Part shown: positions 25,880 to 35,756 of the stretch, in pieces
How the letters are laid out: each line of letters opens with the position of its first letter
Numbering within the stretch: position 1 is the stretch's first letter
From: Oceanospirillum linum
GTDB taxonomy: Bacteria > Pseudomonadota > Gammaproteobacteria > Pseudomonadales > Halomonadaceae
Assembly (NCBI RefSeq): GCF_001995095.2
Contig: NZ_MTSD02000002.1
Coordinates: 186,001 to 250,000, forward strand
Direction: 5' to 3'
Length of the DNA stretch: 64,000 nt
Translations under genes and position numbers: made by a program
The notes under the pieces: model-generated
Told to the model about the DNA's origin: nothing
The model's database searches: none
Seen by the model: only the letters and a program-made list of their open reading frames with translations

Positions 25880-27550
25880 CTAAGCTGCGATCAGATCCTT
25901 TTCCTGAATCAGGGCACTTGCCGCAGCCAGTACTGCATTCAGGTTCGCCGCTACCGTATCTTCACTGATGGCAACACCGGTATTGACCGCATCCCCCAGC
26001 TTGACCTGCACATAGGTTACCGCTTTCGCATCACTTCCGGCAGACAGAGCATGTTCAGAGTATTCTGCAATCTGCACGGGCTGCTCAATATAAGCAGACA
26101 GCGCTTCGGTCAGAGCGTGAATCGCACCGTTGCCATCACCGCTCAGTTCAATAATCTGATCACCACAGCGAATGGTCGCGTTCAAAAAGTCATTATCACT
26201 GCGCTCCAGTTTGTAGGTCACCAGCTCAAACTGCTGCTCGGTATTCAGATAGTGCTGCTGAAACAGATCAATAATTTCCTGTTGTTTCAATTCGCGTGCC
26301 TGCTCTTCGGTGTACCTCTGTACTTTTCCGGCAAACTCAATCTGCAACCAGCGGGGTAATTTAAGACCCAGTTCAGCCTCCAGAATATAGGCAACACCGC
26401 CTTTACCGGACTGACTGTTGATACGGATGACCGCTTCATAACTACGCCCCAGATCTTTAGGGTCAATCGGCAGATAGGCCACTTCCCATGGCTTGGAAGC
26501 ATCATACTTACTCAGACATTTCTTAATCGCATCCTGATGACTACCAGAAAACGCGGTATAAACCAGTTCACCAATGTATGGGTGACGCGGGTGCACTTCC
26601 AGATTGGTACAGGCTTCATAAACCTGAATAATTTCGGTTACATCCGCCAGATCCAGCTCAGGATCAACACCCTGACTGTACAGGTTCATGGCCATAGTGA
26701 TCACGTCCATATTACCGGTACGTTCACCATTCCCCATCAGAGTGCCCTCAACACGGTCTGCACCCGCCATCACGCCCAACTCTGCGGCAGCAACAGCACA
26801 ACCCCGGTCATTGTGAGTGTGCATACTGATTTCCAGACACTCGCGGTGTTTGATGTTGCGGCAGAACCACTCGATCTGATCTGCAAAGACATTGGGGGTA
26901 GACATCTCTACCGTTGCCGGCAGGTTCAGAATGATCTTCTGCTCCGGATTCGGCCCCCACTCTTCAACAACGGCATCACAGATCTCTACCGCGAAATCCA
27001 GTTCGGTGCCGGTGAAGCTTTCAGGTGAGTACTCTAAGCGCCACTCGGTATCGGTGTGTTTCTCAACACGCTCTTTTACCATACGCACGCCATTTACAGC
27101 GATATCAATAATCTGGTTACGCTCCAGGCAGAAAACCTGCTCGCGTTGTACAGTCGAGGTAGAGTTATAGACATGTACAATCGCTTTCTTTGCGCCTTTC
27201 AGTGCTTCAATGGTGCGATCAATCAGTGCTTCCCGTGCTTGAGTCAGAACCTGAACCGTCACGTCATCGGGAATCATATTTTCTTCAATCAAAGCCCGTA
27301 CAAAATCAAAGTCTGGCTGAGAAGCTGCCGGAAAACCTACTTCGATCTCTTTAAAGCCGAGTTTAACCAGTAGCTGAAACAGTCGTTTTTTCTGGGCAAC
27401 GGTCATCGGGTCGATCAATGCCTGGTTACCATCACGCAGATCAACACTGCACCAGGTCGGCGCTTTGTCGAGCACCTGATTTGGCCACTGGCGATCAGGC
27501 AGATTGATGGTTGGAAAAGGACGATATTTCTTATGGTCAAAACCGCTCAC
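25880..27550 (-). CDS. leuA: LeuA, 2-isopropylmalate synthase (long form)
   Basis: A 556-residue enzyme condensing acetyl-CoA with 2-oxoisovalerate in leucine synthesis. The HMGL-like barrel starts with WCSVDLRDGNQALIDPM; the HTHNDRG metal site and GNGERTGN block follow. The C-terminal LeuA dimer domain (about 430-556) carries the leucine feedback site. The start GTG at 27550 follows AAGGAGCTCACC. The N-terminus MSGFDHKKYRPFPTINLPDRQWP marks the longer LeuA class also seen in actinobacteria and many proteobacteria. Confidence 0.96.
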   Translation of the reverse strand: MSGFDHKKYRPFPTINLPDRQWPNQVLDKAPTWCSVDLRDGNQALIDPMTVAQKKRLFQLLVKLGFKEIEVGFPAASQPDFDFVRALIEENMIPDDVTVQVLTQAREALIDRTIEALKGAKKAIVHVYNSTSTVQREQVFCLERNQIIDIAVNGVRMVKERVEKHTDTEWRLEYSPESFTGTELDFAVEICDAVVEEWGPNPEQKIILNLPATVEMSTPNVFADQIEWFCRNIKHRECLEISMHTHNDRGCAVAAAELGVMAGADRVEGTLMGNGERTGNMDVITMAMNLYSQGVDPELDLADVTEIIQVYEACTNLEVHPRHPYIGELVYTAFSGSHQDAIKKCLSKYDASKPWEVAYLPIDPKDLGRSYEAVIRINSQSGKGGVAYILEAELGLKLPRWLQIEFAGKVQRYTEEQARELKQQEIIDLFQQHYLNTEQQFELVTYKLERSDNDFLNATIRCGDQIIELSGDGNGAIHALTEALSAYIEQPVQIAEYSEHALSAGSDAKAVTYVQVKLGDAVNTGVAISEDTVAANLNAVLAAASALIQEKDLIAA

Positions 27551-28031
27551 GGTGAGCTCCTTACATGTGTTTGCCCTGAACGCTTATGGGTTGAGGCGTC
27601 AGGCCAGTCTTATTCAGTTATCACGCTGTTTATTTGTAATCACTTTTTTTATCGCTATTCCGGGTAAAGAAAGCGTTGGCAGGTGCAATACGCTGCCCTT
27701 AATCAGCTGGCTCTTGTGAAGCGCTGCATTGCACAAAACGGCTTCCCTTTTGGGGTAAGTTCCTGATACGCCGAGCAATAAATGCATAACGATAACAGAA
27801 CGAGGCCCAGTGCTGCCAACGGAAACCAGTATATAAAATTTGCACTGCATCAGGATTGCTAAAATACGTTAAAAAAACCAGATTTAGCAATATTATTCCA
27901 ACCAACAATAAATTTGAGCAATTTTATTTTTATGTAATACTTTATAACAAACCTGAGCATTAATATTAGATGCAATCCGGCAATTTAGTAACACGACATT
28001 TAAGTAGCAACATTTAAGAGGGAACACCCGA
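27551..28031. other. intergenic region between leuA and the Lrp-type gene
   Basis: 481 bases holding the divergent promoters of leuA and the Lrp-type regulator. It is A/T-rich towards 27890-27970. On the leuA strand GTGCAATGC and GTATTGCAC form an inverted repeat in the leader (about 27673-27735). A possible leucine-rich reading frame (MHLLLG...) is not convincing as a leader peptide. No gene is supported. Confidence 0.4.
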
Positions 28032-28508
28032 ATGATCAAACTCGACCGTACTGACCGACGTATTCTGGAAGCCCTGCAGCAGGACAGCCGGATCAGTAAT
28101 CAGGATCTGGCAGAAAAAGTCGGCCTGTCGCCGTCTCCCTGCTCCCGGCGGGTGAAACAGCTGGAAGAAGCCGGTTTTATTGATCGTTACGTGGCTCGAC
28201 TGAACCGATCAAAACTGGATCTTAAGCTGACCGCTTATATTCAGATCGCACTGGATCGCCACACGCCAGATCGCTTTGAAGCCTTTGATAAAGTGGTCAG
28301 CCGCTGCCCAGAAGTGGTGGAGTGTTACCTGGTTACCGGTCAGAGTGCCGACTACACCGTTAAAGTCGTTGTACCTGATATGGAGTACTTTCAGGCATTT
28401 CTTCTGAACACCATCACCCAGATTCCTGGTGTAACCGGTGTTCATTCAAGCTTTGTAATGAAACGGGTCGTGGACACAACTGCAGTTTCTTTACAGCATC
28501 TGGGGTAA
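28032..28508 (+). CDS. Lrp/AsnC-family regulator
   Basis: A 158-residue feast/famine regulator. The N-terminal helix-turn-helix is LDRTDRRILEALQQDSRISNQDLAEKVGLSPSPCSRRVKQLEEAGFI; the C-terminal RAM ligand-binding domain runs from about residue 65. It is shorter than E. coli Lrp and closer to specific Lrp-like regulators. It is divergent from leuA, so leuA and the regulator gene itself are the obvious targets and a branched-chain amino acid the obvious ligand; this is inference. Confidence 0.9.
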   Translation: MIKLDRTDRRILEALQQDSRISNQDLAEKVGLSPSPCSRRVKQLEEAGFIDRYVARLNRSKLDLKLTAYIQIALDRHTPDRFEAFDKVVSRCPEVVECYLVTGQSADYTVKVVVPDMEYFQAFLLNTITQIPGVTGVHSSFVMKRVVDTTAVSLQHLG

Positions 28509-28561
28509 AATACCTTTCAACAGAATCACCATCCATTTTCAGTGCTGTAACGGAACACCTT

Positions 28562-29716
28562 ATGCCTGCATCCAAAAAGAACACCTCACCATCAAAAGCA
28601 AACCCCTGGCAGCAGGCTAAAGCCGCTAAAGAAAAAGCCATCAAAAAACACCAAGCCAAAGCTAATGGTCTGCACCCCCGTAACCCGCACCGGGGTACAG
28701 AAGGTAAAAGCGACAAATATGACTTTGATAAACTCTGCCAGCTGATGCCGGGACTGAAAGAAAAGCTGACCACAACGCCCCGTGGCGATACGTCTATCGA
28801 TTTCAGTGATCCCGACGCGGTCAAAATGCTTAACGCGGGTTTGCTCTACCAGTTTTACGGTATTCAGTTCTGGGATATTCCCCCCGGCTACCTCTGTCCT
28901 GCCGTACCGGGCCGGGCCGACTATATACACAACGTCGCCGACCTTCTGATGGCCTCCGGCCAGCGCAATGAACCGCCCAAAGGTAAAAAAATTACGGTGC
29001 TGGATATTGGTACCGGAGCCAACTGTATCTACCCGATCATCGGAAGTCAGGCCTATGGCTGGTCATTTGTGGCATCCGACAGCAGCGATATCGCCTTTAA
29101 CACCTCGAAACAACTGGTGAAAATGAACCGCAATCTGTCCGGCCGTGTGCGCTGCCGCAAACAGCAGGATGAATCACATATCTTTCACGGTGTGATCAAA
29201 AAGAAAGAGGTATTTGACCTCACCATCTGCAACCCTCCTTTTCACGCCTCTGCCGAAGAAGCTCAGGCCGCCAGCCAACGTAAAGTCGACAATCTGGCCA
29301 AGGATGATGCAGAGCTGAATGAAATCGGTAAAGCCCCGCTGAACTTTGGTGGCCAGCAGCCGGAGTTGTGGTGCAACGGCGGCGAAGTGGGCTTCCTGAA
29401 GACCATGATCGAAGAGAGCAAAGATTTTGCCGGGCAGTGCCTCTGGTTTACCAGTCTGGTATCCCGCAAAGAGAATCTGCCGGAGCTGCAACAGATGTTA
29501 GCCGATGCAGGTGTGGCCCAATCCAAGGTACTGGAGATGGCCCACGGCAATAAGATCAGCCGCATTCTGGCCTGGAGCTTTATGATCCCGGAAGAGCACC
29601 TGGAATGGTCAGAGATCAGCTGGGATGTTCCAGCAGATCAGGCGCAGCTGCTCCGTACCGATACTGAACTGAAAGTAGAAGCAGATCTCCCCGGAGAGGA
29701 AGCTGATGATCGTTGA
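28562..29716 (+). CDS. rlmF: RlmF, 23S rRNA (adenine-1618-N6)-methyltransferase
   Basis: A 384-residue class I SAM methyltransferase. It has a basic N-terminal tail (about 40 residues), NPHRGTEGKSDKYDF, the SAM motif LDIGTGANCIYPIIG and the catalytic NPPF (TICNPPFHAS) for adenine N6 methylation. The length is at the long end for the family because of the C-terminal extension. It overlaps the next gene by 11 bases. Confidence 0.93.
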   Translation: MPASKKNTSPSKANPWQQAKAAKEKAIKKHQAKANGLHPRNPHRGTEGKSDKYDFDKLCQLMPGLKEKLTTTPRGDTSIDFSDPDAVKMLNAGLLYQFYGIQFWDIPPGYLCPAVPGRADYIHNVADLLMASGQRNEPPKGKKITVLDIGTGANCIYPIIGSQAYGWSFVASDSSDIAFNTSKQLVKMNRNLSGRVRCRKQQDESHIFHGVIKKKEVFDLTICNPPFHASAEEAQAASQRKVDNLAKDDAELNEIGKAPLNFGGQQPELWCNGGEVGFLKTMIEESKDFAGQCLWFTSLVSRKENLPELQQMLADAGVAQSKVLEMAHGNKISRILAWSFMIPEEHLEWSEISWDVPADQAQLLRTDTELKVEADLPGEEADDR

Positions 29717-30464
29717 CCCTCTGTTTTATCTGGTTGCTATTCCTGCGGTGCTGATCGTGGGCATCTCAAAAGGGGGTATGGGAGGCGGTCTTGGGATGGT
29801 GGCTGTACCCATTATGTCCCTGGCGATCCCTCCCTTTCAGGCAGCAGCGATCATGCTGCCGATTCTCTGTGTGATGGATCTGATCGGGCTTTGGGGCTTT
29901 CGGGGCCAGTACGACAGGAACAACCTCAGAATTCTGCTGCCCGCTGCGGTACTGGGCATCCTGCTGGGGGCACTGAGCTTCAGCTATCTGACGGAACAGC
30001 ATATCAAGCTGATGATCGGCCTGATCGCCACCCTGTTTACCCTGAACTATGCCTGGCAGAAACTACACCGCAAACCCGAAAAGATCACTCAGGCCGATAC
30101 CGTTAAAGGCTCTTTCTGGGGAACCTTGGCGGGGTTTACCAGCTTCAGTGTTCACGCCGGCGGGCCGCCGATGAATATCTATATGCTGCCACAAAAACTG
30201 GATAAAACCCTGTTTGTCGGCACCACCATTATCTTTTTTGCAGTGGTGAATTTCACCAAACTGATCCCTTATCTCTGGCTGGGGCTGTTTGACAGTACCA
30301 ATCTGATGACGTCACTGGCCCTGCTGATATTTGCACCGATAGGTGTTTATTTTGGTATGTACCTGCACAAAAGGGTCAATGATTTCTGGTTCTACATGGC
30401 GTGCTATGGCTTGCTATTTGTGACCGGTGTGAAGTTGATCTCGGAAAGCCTGTTCTCCGTATAA
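29706..30464 (+). CDS. TauE/SafE-family sulfite exporter-like permease
   Basis: A 252-residue membrane protein with about eight helices. The N-terminal GISKGGMGGGLGMVAVPIMSL and the mid-protein FTSFSVHAGGPPMNIYMLP blocks are diagnostic for the TauE/SafE family, which exports sulfite, sulfoacetate and other anions. It overlaps rlmF and converges with nasR. The substrate is unknown. Confidence 0.9.
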   Translation: MIVDPLFYLVAIPAVLIVGISKGGMGGGLGMVAVPIMSLAIPPFQAAAIMLPILCVMDLIGLWGFRGQYDRNNLRILLPAAVLGILLGALSFSYLTEQHIKLMIGLIATLFTLNYAWQKLHRKPEKITQADTVKGSFWGTLAGFTSFSVHAGGPPMNIYMLPQKLDKTLFVGTTIIFFAVVNFTKLIPYLWLGLFDSTNLMTSLALLIFAPIGVYFGMYLHKRVNDFWFYMACYGLLFVTGVKLISESLFSV

Positions 30465-30491
30465 GGGTTAACAGAGCCTTAAGCCACGCTC

Positions 30492-31724
30492 TCAATCAGA
30501 GAGCGATGCGACGGTTTGCTCAGCGATCTGTATCAGGCTGGTATTTTTATTCATCGCCACCCGTCTCAAGCTCTGATAAGCCTTATCCTCTGACACACCA
30601 TGTTTCTGCATTAACAGGCCTTTTGCCTGTTCAATCACTTTCCGGTCACTCAGCGACTGGCGCACCTCGTTCAGTTCACTGTTCAATTGCTGTAAACGGC
30701 TGGCCTGCTGCTGAATCAACTCGAACAAGCCTCCCAGGGCTCCGGGGTCATTCAGAGCCCGTGTTTCCGTATCTGAAGCCAGGCCACCTTCAGGCTCGCG
30801 CTCAGCTTTACAGTGGATCAGCGCTTCAAGATTGCCATGATTAGCTGCAAACTCCTCTTCAGCTTTCTGCACCTGCTGCTGGGTTAAACCCATAAGATCC
30901 GATAACAGCACGTGCTCCAGCTCCTGCATTTTGTTGATACGGGCCGTGGCCACGTCAAACCAAATTTCAGTTAAAGCTCCAGGAATATTCGCCTTCCCTG
31001 CGGTCTGGGTGATCTGACGCAGTTTCAATAACTCATGGCTGCAATCCAAAGCCTCAATCTCGCGCCACCGGGCAACCTGGGAGCGGTCACTGTGACTGAG
31101 AAAAAGCTCAAAGCAACTTGCCTGGGCATCCCTTAAAAGATCCAGTTGCTCCAACCGCTCAGGGTCAAATTCACCTGCGGCAAAACCTATGGCACCGCAG
31201 GCACGCTCCTGTCCTGCATACTCTTTCCCCTGCAGCAGATTAAACAGTGCGATTAACGCCCGGGCCGTCTCCGGACAGGTGGAGCGGTCTGCAATCTCAA
31301 AAACCACTTGCAGCAACTTAGAGATCACCTGGCTAAAGTGACCGGACGCCTCCGGAGCATTAATCCGATACTGGGTCACAACGGGTCGGATCAATCGCAA
31401 TTGGTCAAGACCATTCAAAGCAAATGCCACCCGGCTGTAAAAAGAAGCTTTATGATGTAAGCCAAAGGAGAAGTTCTTCAGTAAACGTCTTAACGTCCCT
31501 TCAGCCTGAACCGACTCACGAAGCTGCTGCGCTCTTTCCTGTGCAAAACGCTGCCCTTCTGTCACCAGATAGATATTGCTTAGCCCCCGCTCTTTCTGCA
31601 GCTGGTGGATAAGCTCCGTCAGAACGGATACCAGGTGACAGCTCTCACTCAACTCATTGAGCTGCTTAAGTTCGCTTTGGTGGGCCGCAAGAAAGTAATC
31701 GATCGCCAGGGTGTCAGTTGTCAT
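30492..31724 (-). CDS. nasR: NasR, nitrate/nitrite-responsive ANTAR transcription antiterminator
   Basis: A 410-residue protein. Residues about 25-300 form an all-helical NIT (nitrate/nitrite sensing) domain (LIHQLQKERGLSNIYL). The last about 60 residues are an ANTAR RNA-binding domain (LSDRKVIEQAKGLLMQKHGVSEDKAYQSLRRVAMNKN). Klebsiella NasR has the same layout and releases a leader terminator upon binding nitrate or nitrite. The ATG at 31724 is used; the 13-residue upstream extension is unlikely. It is divergent from nrtA, and three candidate leader targets are in the window (32137-32240, 35913-36003, 46233-46342). Confidence 0.93.
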   Translation of the reverse strand: MTTDTLAIDYFLAAHQSELKQLNELSESCHLVSVLTELIHQLQKERGLSNIYLVTEGQRFAQERAQQLRESVQAEGTLRRLLKNFSFGLHHKASFYSRVAFALNGLDQLRLIRPVVTQYRINAPEASGHFSQVISKLLQVVFEIADRSTCPETARALIALFNLLQGKEYAGQERACGAIGFAAGEFDPERLEQLDLLRDAQASCFELFLSHSDRSQVARWREIEALDCSHELLKLRQITQTAGKANIPGALTEIWFDVATARINKMQELEHVLLSDLMGLTQQQVQKAEEEFAANHGNLEALIHCKAEREPEGGLASDTETRALNDPGALGGLFELIQQQASRLQQLNSELNEVRQSLSDRKVIEQAKGLLMQKHGVSEDKAYQSLRRVAMNKNTSLIQIAEQTVASLSD

Positions 31725-31962
31725 AGGGAAGTCCGGTCTGAAGCCATTAACATAAATAACCAAATGAAGTACAACGGCTTTCTTTTATGGCTATAGTGCT
31801 CTGCTGAGTTGTCTTCCAACAGTAAGAGGTAGACAGCAAGAAGCAGACCAAGGCTATAGCCATCACTCTTTTCCACTGGCTTATACCGGCCAAGCCCCCG
31901 CCGAGTGTTGCATCGCGCCGGATAGGCAAAATACGGCTCCTTCCCTATGGCGATCCGCTTTC

Positions 31963-32011
31963 GCACCAGAATTCGCACCAAAGACCGTCAGCCAGGCCTA
32001 ATACTGCACCA
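31963..32011. promoter_or_regulatory. cluster of NtrC-like half sites upstream of nrtA
   Basis: GCACCA occurs at 31963-31968, 31975-31980 and 32006-32011, about 85-135 bases upstream of the sigma-54 promoter, where an enhancer would be expected. The known NtrC site is GCACCA-N3-TGGTGC; only direct half sites are seen here, so the match is partial. The rest of 31725-32096 shows no gene. Confidence 0.45.
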
Positions 32012-32096
32012 TAGCAGCTCAGTCATTAGCTTACTCATCAGCAGCAAAGCAAACAGACCACTTATAACGCTATGATTTATAAGAATTTATCAATAG

Positions 32097-32112
32097 TGGC
32101 ATGGCTGGTGCT
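32097..32112 (+). promoter_or_regulatory. sigma-54 promoter of nrtABD
   Basis: TGGCATGGCTGGTGCT has the invariant GG (32098-32099) and GC (32110-32111) separated by 10 bases, as in the -24/-12 consensus TGGCAC-N5-TTGCA. Transcription would start near 32123, giving a leader of about 135 bases. Confidence 0.75.
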
Positions 32113-32136
32113 TATTTATATTTAAGTAACGATATA

Positions 32137-32240
32137 TTGGCTCAGGCAAATACAGGTTATTTGCGTGCGATTGAGACAAGCAAAGGCGCTTGTACCTCCC
32201 CTTTTTTAAAGGCCGGAGTGTACAAGCGCCTTTTTTTATT
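32137..32240 (+). promoter_or_regulatory. NasR-type antitermination leader of nrtABD
   Basis: Two structures follow the sigma-54 start. First is a hairpin GCAAATA-CAGGT-TATTTGC (32146-32164) enclosed by TTGGCTCA/TGAGACAA (7 of 8 paired). Second is a terminator with AAAGGCGCTTGTAC (32182-32195) pairing perfectly with GTACAAGCGCCTTT (32220-32233), then a T-rich tail. Transcription of nrtA must pass this terminator, as in the Klebsiella nasF leader controlled by NasR. Confidence 0.82.
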
Positions 32241-32258
32241 TTAGCGATTGGAGAACAG

Positions 32259-33698
32259 ATGATGATCCGAAAGAATAAGCCTTTATCTACCGCTGAGCGC
32301 TCATCCGGTACGGTCAGGAAACACCCCAGCGTTAACAGGAAACCCTGGGTACGAACCGCTGTCGCGGTTCTTGGCTCCCTGCTGAGTCTGAGCGCCAGCC
32401 AGGCCGGCACTCTGGATTACCCTGAAAAGGAAGAGCTGAAGTTCGGTTTTATCAAGCTAACGGATATGGCTCCTTTGGCAATCGCCTATGAAAAAGGCTA
32501 CTTCGAAGATGAGGGTCTGTACGTCACTCTGGAGGCTCAGGCTAACTGGAAAGTGCTACTTGACCGGGTTATTGATGGTCAGCTTGATGGTGCTCATATG
32601 CTGGCTGGTCAGCCTCTGGGGGCCACCATTGGCTATGGCACCAAAGCCGATATCATAACCGCCTTCAGTATGGATCTTAATGGCAATGCGATTACGGTTT
32701 CCAACGATGTCTGGGCCGATATGAAAAAGAATATTCCCCATGAAAACGGTAAGCCCGTACATCCCATAAAAGCCGATGCCCTCAAGCCTGTTATTGAGCA
32801 ATATCGCGACGAGGGTAAGGCATTTAATATGGGTATGGTCTTTCCGGTCTCTACCCACAACTATGAATTGCGTTACTGGCTGGCAGCCGGTGGCATACAC
32901 CCTGGCTACTACGCCCCCCACAAAGGGGATACTTCCGGCCAGCTGAATGCAGAAGCGCTCCTATCGGTAACCCCTCCGCCTCAAATGCCGGCCACCATGG
33001 AAGCGGGAACAATTTATGGCTACTGTGTGGGCGAGCCCTGGAATCAGCAGGCTGTATTCAAGGGAATTGGTGTCCCGGTGGTCACCGACTACGAGATCTG
33101 GAAAAACAACCCGGAAAAAGTCTTTGGTGTTTCCCGTCAGTGGGCAGAAGAGAACCCGAACACTCATATCCGCGTGGTGAAAGCGATGATCCGGGCAGCG
33201 CACTGGCTGGATACCAACAATAATGCCAACCGACAGGAAGCCGTGAAAATCCTGGCAAAATCATCCTACGTCGGTGCCGACTATGAGGTTATTGCCAACT
33301 CCATGACAGGCACCTTTGAGTATGAAAAGGGTGATAAACGGGAGGTACCGGATTTCAACGTTTTCTTCCGCTACAACGCCACCTATCCCTACTACTCCGA
33401 TGCGATCTGGTACCTGACCCAGATGCGTCGCTGGGGCCAGATTTCCGATGCCAAGCCGGACAGCTGGTACAAAGATATCGCTAAAAAAGTCTATCGTCCG
33501 GATATCTACAAGCAGGCGGTAGCCGCCCTGATCGACGAAGGTCAGATGAAAGCCTCCGACTTCCCGGACCTGAGCCAGGAAAGCGGCTTCCGCGCACCAC
33601 AGAAACACTTTATCGACAATATCGTCTATGACGGCCAGCAACCGAACGCCTATCTGGAAAAATTCAGCATCGGCCTGAAAGGTCAGGACAAGCTGTAA
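32259..33698 (+). CDS. nrtA: NrtA/NasF-type nitrate/nitrite-binding periplasmic protein
   Basis: A 479-residue substrate-binding protein of the nitrate ABC importer. The N-terminus carries a long basic region then a hydrophobic export signal ending in SASQAG; the RK-rich start has no clear twin-arginine motif. The core [27 protein letters not shown]...[13 protein letters not shown] is typical of NrtA. GGAG is just ahead of two adjacent ATG codons (32259, 32262). It is expressed first in the operon, behind the NasR leader. Confidence 0.92.
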   Translation: MMIRKNKPLSTAERSSGTVRKHPSVNRKPWVRTAVAVLGSLLSLSASQAGTLDYPEKEELKFGFIKLTDMAPLAIAYEKGYFEDEGLYVTLEAQANWKVLLDRVIDGQLDGAHMLAGQPLGATIGYGTKADIITAFSMDLNGNAITVSNDVWADMKKNIPHENGKPVHPIKADALKPVIEQYRDEGKAFNMGMVFPVSTHNYELRYWLAAGGIHPGYYAPHKGDTSGQLNAEALLSVTPPPQMPATMEAGTIYGYCVGEPWNQQAVFKGIGVPVVTDYEIWKNNPEKVFGVSRQWAEENPNTHIRVVKAMIRAAHWLDTNNNANRQEAVKILAKSSYVGADYEVIANSMTGTFEYEKGDKREVPDFNVFFRYNATYPYYSDAIWYLTQMRRWGQISDAKPDSWYKDIAKKVYRPDIYKQAVAALIDEGQMKASDFPDLSQESGFRAPQKHFIDNIVYDGQQPNAYLEKFSIGLKGQDKL

Positions 33699-33741
33699 CA
33701 GAATCGATAAACCGTTTCAGCACTTAAAAGCGAGTATAGCT

Positions 33742-33766
33742 TCCGGGGGCGCTTCCTCCCCCCGGA
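33742..33766 (+). promoter_or_regulatory. intercistronic GC-rich hairpin between nrtA and nrtB
   Basis: TCCGGGGG (33742-33749) pairs perfectly with CCCCCGGA (33759-33766) around a 9-base loop. It is followed at once by the AGGAGG of nrtB and has no T-run. Such hairpins often protect the upstream message so that the binding protein outnumbers the permease. Confidence 0.6.
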
Positions 33767-33781
33767 CAGGAGGATAGTAAG

Positions 33782-34786
33782 ATGGCCCTATCGATAAACC
33801 ACAACAAACCAACCGGATGGCTTAGAAAAGTCACTCAGGATCGCTCAATGGCTGACCTGCTCAGACAGAGCGCCAAAGATATTATCCTGCCCACCATTGG
33901 TATGCTGGTCTTTCTGATGATCTGGTCGATATCAGCCCCCCGGGTCATCACATCACTGGGAGAATTTCCCGGCCCCGCACAGGTCTGGAGCCAATTTGAG
34001 GGGTTGGTTGAAGAGCATCAGACGTCCCGTATTAAAGAAGATGCCTTCTATGAACGTCAGGAGAAACGTAATGCTGATCGCGTTGCGAAAGACCCGACTT
34101 ACGAGCCTAAAATCCGCAGTTATACAGGAAAGCCCACTTTTTTCGATCAGATTATCACCAGTCTGATCACGGTTCTGGCGGGGTTTGCCGTTGCCACATT
34201 AATCGCGGTTCCGGTGGGCATTATTATCGGCCTCAGCAGCCCGTTATATACAGCGGCCAATCCGTTAATCCAGCTCTTTAAACCCGTATCGCCATTGGCA
34301 TGGCTACCTCTGGTGACCATGGTGGTAAGCGCAGTTTATGTCAGTGATGACCCTCTGGTTTCCAAATCCTTCCTCACCTCCATGATCACCGTGACCCTGT
34401 GCAGTCTCTGGCCAACACTGATCAACACAGCCGTTGGCGTTGCCGCTATTCCGCAGGACCTGAAAAATGTCAGCCATGTCCTGCGTCTTAGCTGGCTGAC
34501 CCATGTGATTAAAATCGTACTGCCCTCTTCCATCCCTATGGTATTTACCGGCCTTCGCCTATCTCTGGGCATCGCCTGGATGGTGCTGATCGCGGCAGAA
34601 ATGCTGGCTCAGAATCCGGGGTTGGGTAAATTCGTCTGGGATGAGTTCCAGAACGGCAGCTCAAGTTCATTGGGGCGCATTATGGTGGCCGTTATTGTGA
34701 TCGGCCTGATCGGTTACCTGCTGGACCGCACCATGCTGCTGATTCAACGCTGGGCCAGCTGGGACAAAACAGCCGTCATGCGCTGA
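33782..34786 (+). CDS. nrtB: NrtB-type nitrate ABC transporter permease
   Basis: A 334-residue permease with six core helices after an N-terminal helix, plus an extended hydrophilic loop (about residues 75-120) usual for NrtB. The EAA-like loop is GVAAIPQDLKNVSHVLRLSWLTHVIKIVLPSSIPMVFTGLRLSLGIAW. A perfect AGGAGG Shine-Dalgarno precedes the ATG. It forms the channel of the importer with NrtA and NrtD. Confidence 0.92.
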   Translation: MALSINHNKPTGWLRKVTQDRSMADLLRQSAKDIILPTIGMLVFLMIWSISAPRVITSLGEFPGPAQVWSQFEGLVEEHQTSRIKEDAFYERQEKRNADRVAKDPTYEPKIRSYTGKPTFFDQIITSLITVLAGFAVATLIAVPVGIIIGLSSPLYTAANPLIQLFKPVSPLAWLPLVTMVVSAVYVSDDPLVSKSFLTSMITVTLCSLWPTLINTAVGVAAIPQDLKNVSHVLRLSWLTHVIKIVLPSSIPMVFTGLRLSLGIAWMVLIAAEMLAQNPGLGKFVWDEFQNGSSSSLGRIMVAVIVIGLIGYLLDRTMLLIQRWASWDKTAVMR

Positions 34787-34837
34787 TCCACCCGAACCGA
34801 CCGATAAGAAACAGGTAAGAATACGGAGAATACCATT

Positions 34838-35695
34838 ATGAACCGCACACATCTTGAGTTGACCGGCGTAGGTATAGAGTTTCCAACCCCTAAAGGTAGT
34901 TTCAGAGCTCTGCAGGGGGTTAATTTAAAAATAGAACGGGGTGAATTTGTCTCTTTGATCGGGCATTCCGGCTGCGGTAAGTCCACTGTACTGAATATTG
35001 TCGCGGGTCTGCATCAGGCCACCGAAGGGGGCGTACTGCTCAATGGCCGTGAAGTGAACGAACCGGGGCCGGAGCGAGCTGTGGTGTTCCAGAACCACTC
35101 GCTACTACCCTGGCTGAGCGCTTATCAGAATGTTGAGCTGGCGGTTAAGCAAGTATTTAAAGGCCGGAAAAGCAAAGCAGAAATGAAAGCCTGGATCGAA
35201 CATAACCTTGAGCTGGTGCATATGACCCACGCCATGCACAAGCGCCCGGATGAGATATCAGGGGGCATGAAACAGCGTGTCGGCATCGCCCGAGCCCTGG
35301 CAATGGAGCCCACGGTTTTGCTGATGGATGAGCCCTTTGGCGCATTGGATGCCCTCACCCGGGCCCATCTGCAGGACTCCCTGATGGAGATTCAAAGTGA
35401 CCTTAACAATACCGTGATGATGATCACCCACGATGTGGATGAAGCCGTATTACTCTCTGACCGGATTGTGATGATGACCAACGGCCCCGCCGCCACCGTC
35501 GGTGAGATCCTTAAGGTAGAGCTTGAACGGCCCCGTGACCGCCTGACGCTGGCAGACGATGCGCAATACAACCACTACCGCAGTCAGGTACTGAGTTTCC
35601 TGTATGAGAAACAGCGCAAGATAGAGCCCATGGGTCAGAAAAAACAGAGTAACGACACCGAAAAATCCAGCCGGAAAGGTGTCGAAGTCGCTTAG
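34838..35695 (+). CDS. nrtD: NrtD-type nitrate ABC transporter ATPase
   Basis: A 285-residue ATPase: Walker A GHSGCGKST, Q-loop VFQNHSLLPWLSAYQNVELA, signature ISGGMKQR, Walker B VLLMDEPFGALD, H-loop ITHDVDEA. The C-terminal tail is short, so it lacks the NrtA-like regulatory fusion of cyanobacterial NrtC. It completes the nitrate importer unit. Confidence 0.92.
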   Translation: MNRTHLELTGVGIEFPTPKGSFRALQGVNLKIERGEFVSLIGHSGCGKSTVLNIVAGLHQATEGGVLLNGREVNEPGPERAVVFQNHSLLPWLSAYQNVELAVKQVFKGRKSKAEMKAWIEHNLELVHMTHAMHKRPDEISGGMKQRVGIARALAMEPTVLLMDEPFGALDALTRAHLQDSLMEIQSDLNNTVMMITHDVDEAVLLSDRIVMMTNGPAATVGEILKVELERPRDRLTLADDAQYNHYRSQVLSFLYEKQRKIEPMGQKKQSNDTEKSSRKGVEVA

Positions 35696-35733
35696 TCTTT
35701 ACGCATCCGCCTTGTTACTGCATCCGTTGTGCC

Positions 35734-35756
35734 GGTAGACAAGACTGCCCTTTTTT
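35734..35756 (+). terminator. weak terminator after nrtD
   Basis: GGTAG and CTGCC pair (one G-T) around a 6-base loop, followed by C and six T. It is short and therefore only a tentative end for nrtABD. Confidence 0.35.

Noticed and set aside
27614-27787. leuA attenuation leader peptide (MHLLLG...)
   Set aside because: The frame runs for nearly 60 codons, is not notably leucine-rich after the start and lacks a clear terminator before leuA.
30487-30505. CGCTCTC/GAGAGCG hairpin between TauE and nasR genes as terminator
   Set aside because: It overlaps the nasR stop codon and has no T-run on either strand.
31721-31981. Small reading frames in the nasR-nrtA gap
   Set aside because: No ribosome-binding site or coding character; the region fits regulatory DNA upstream of the sigma-54 promoter.
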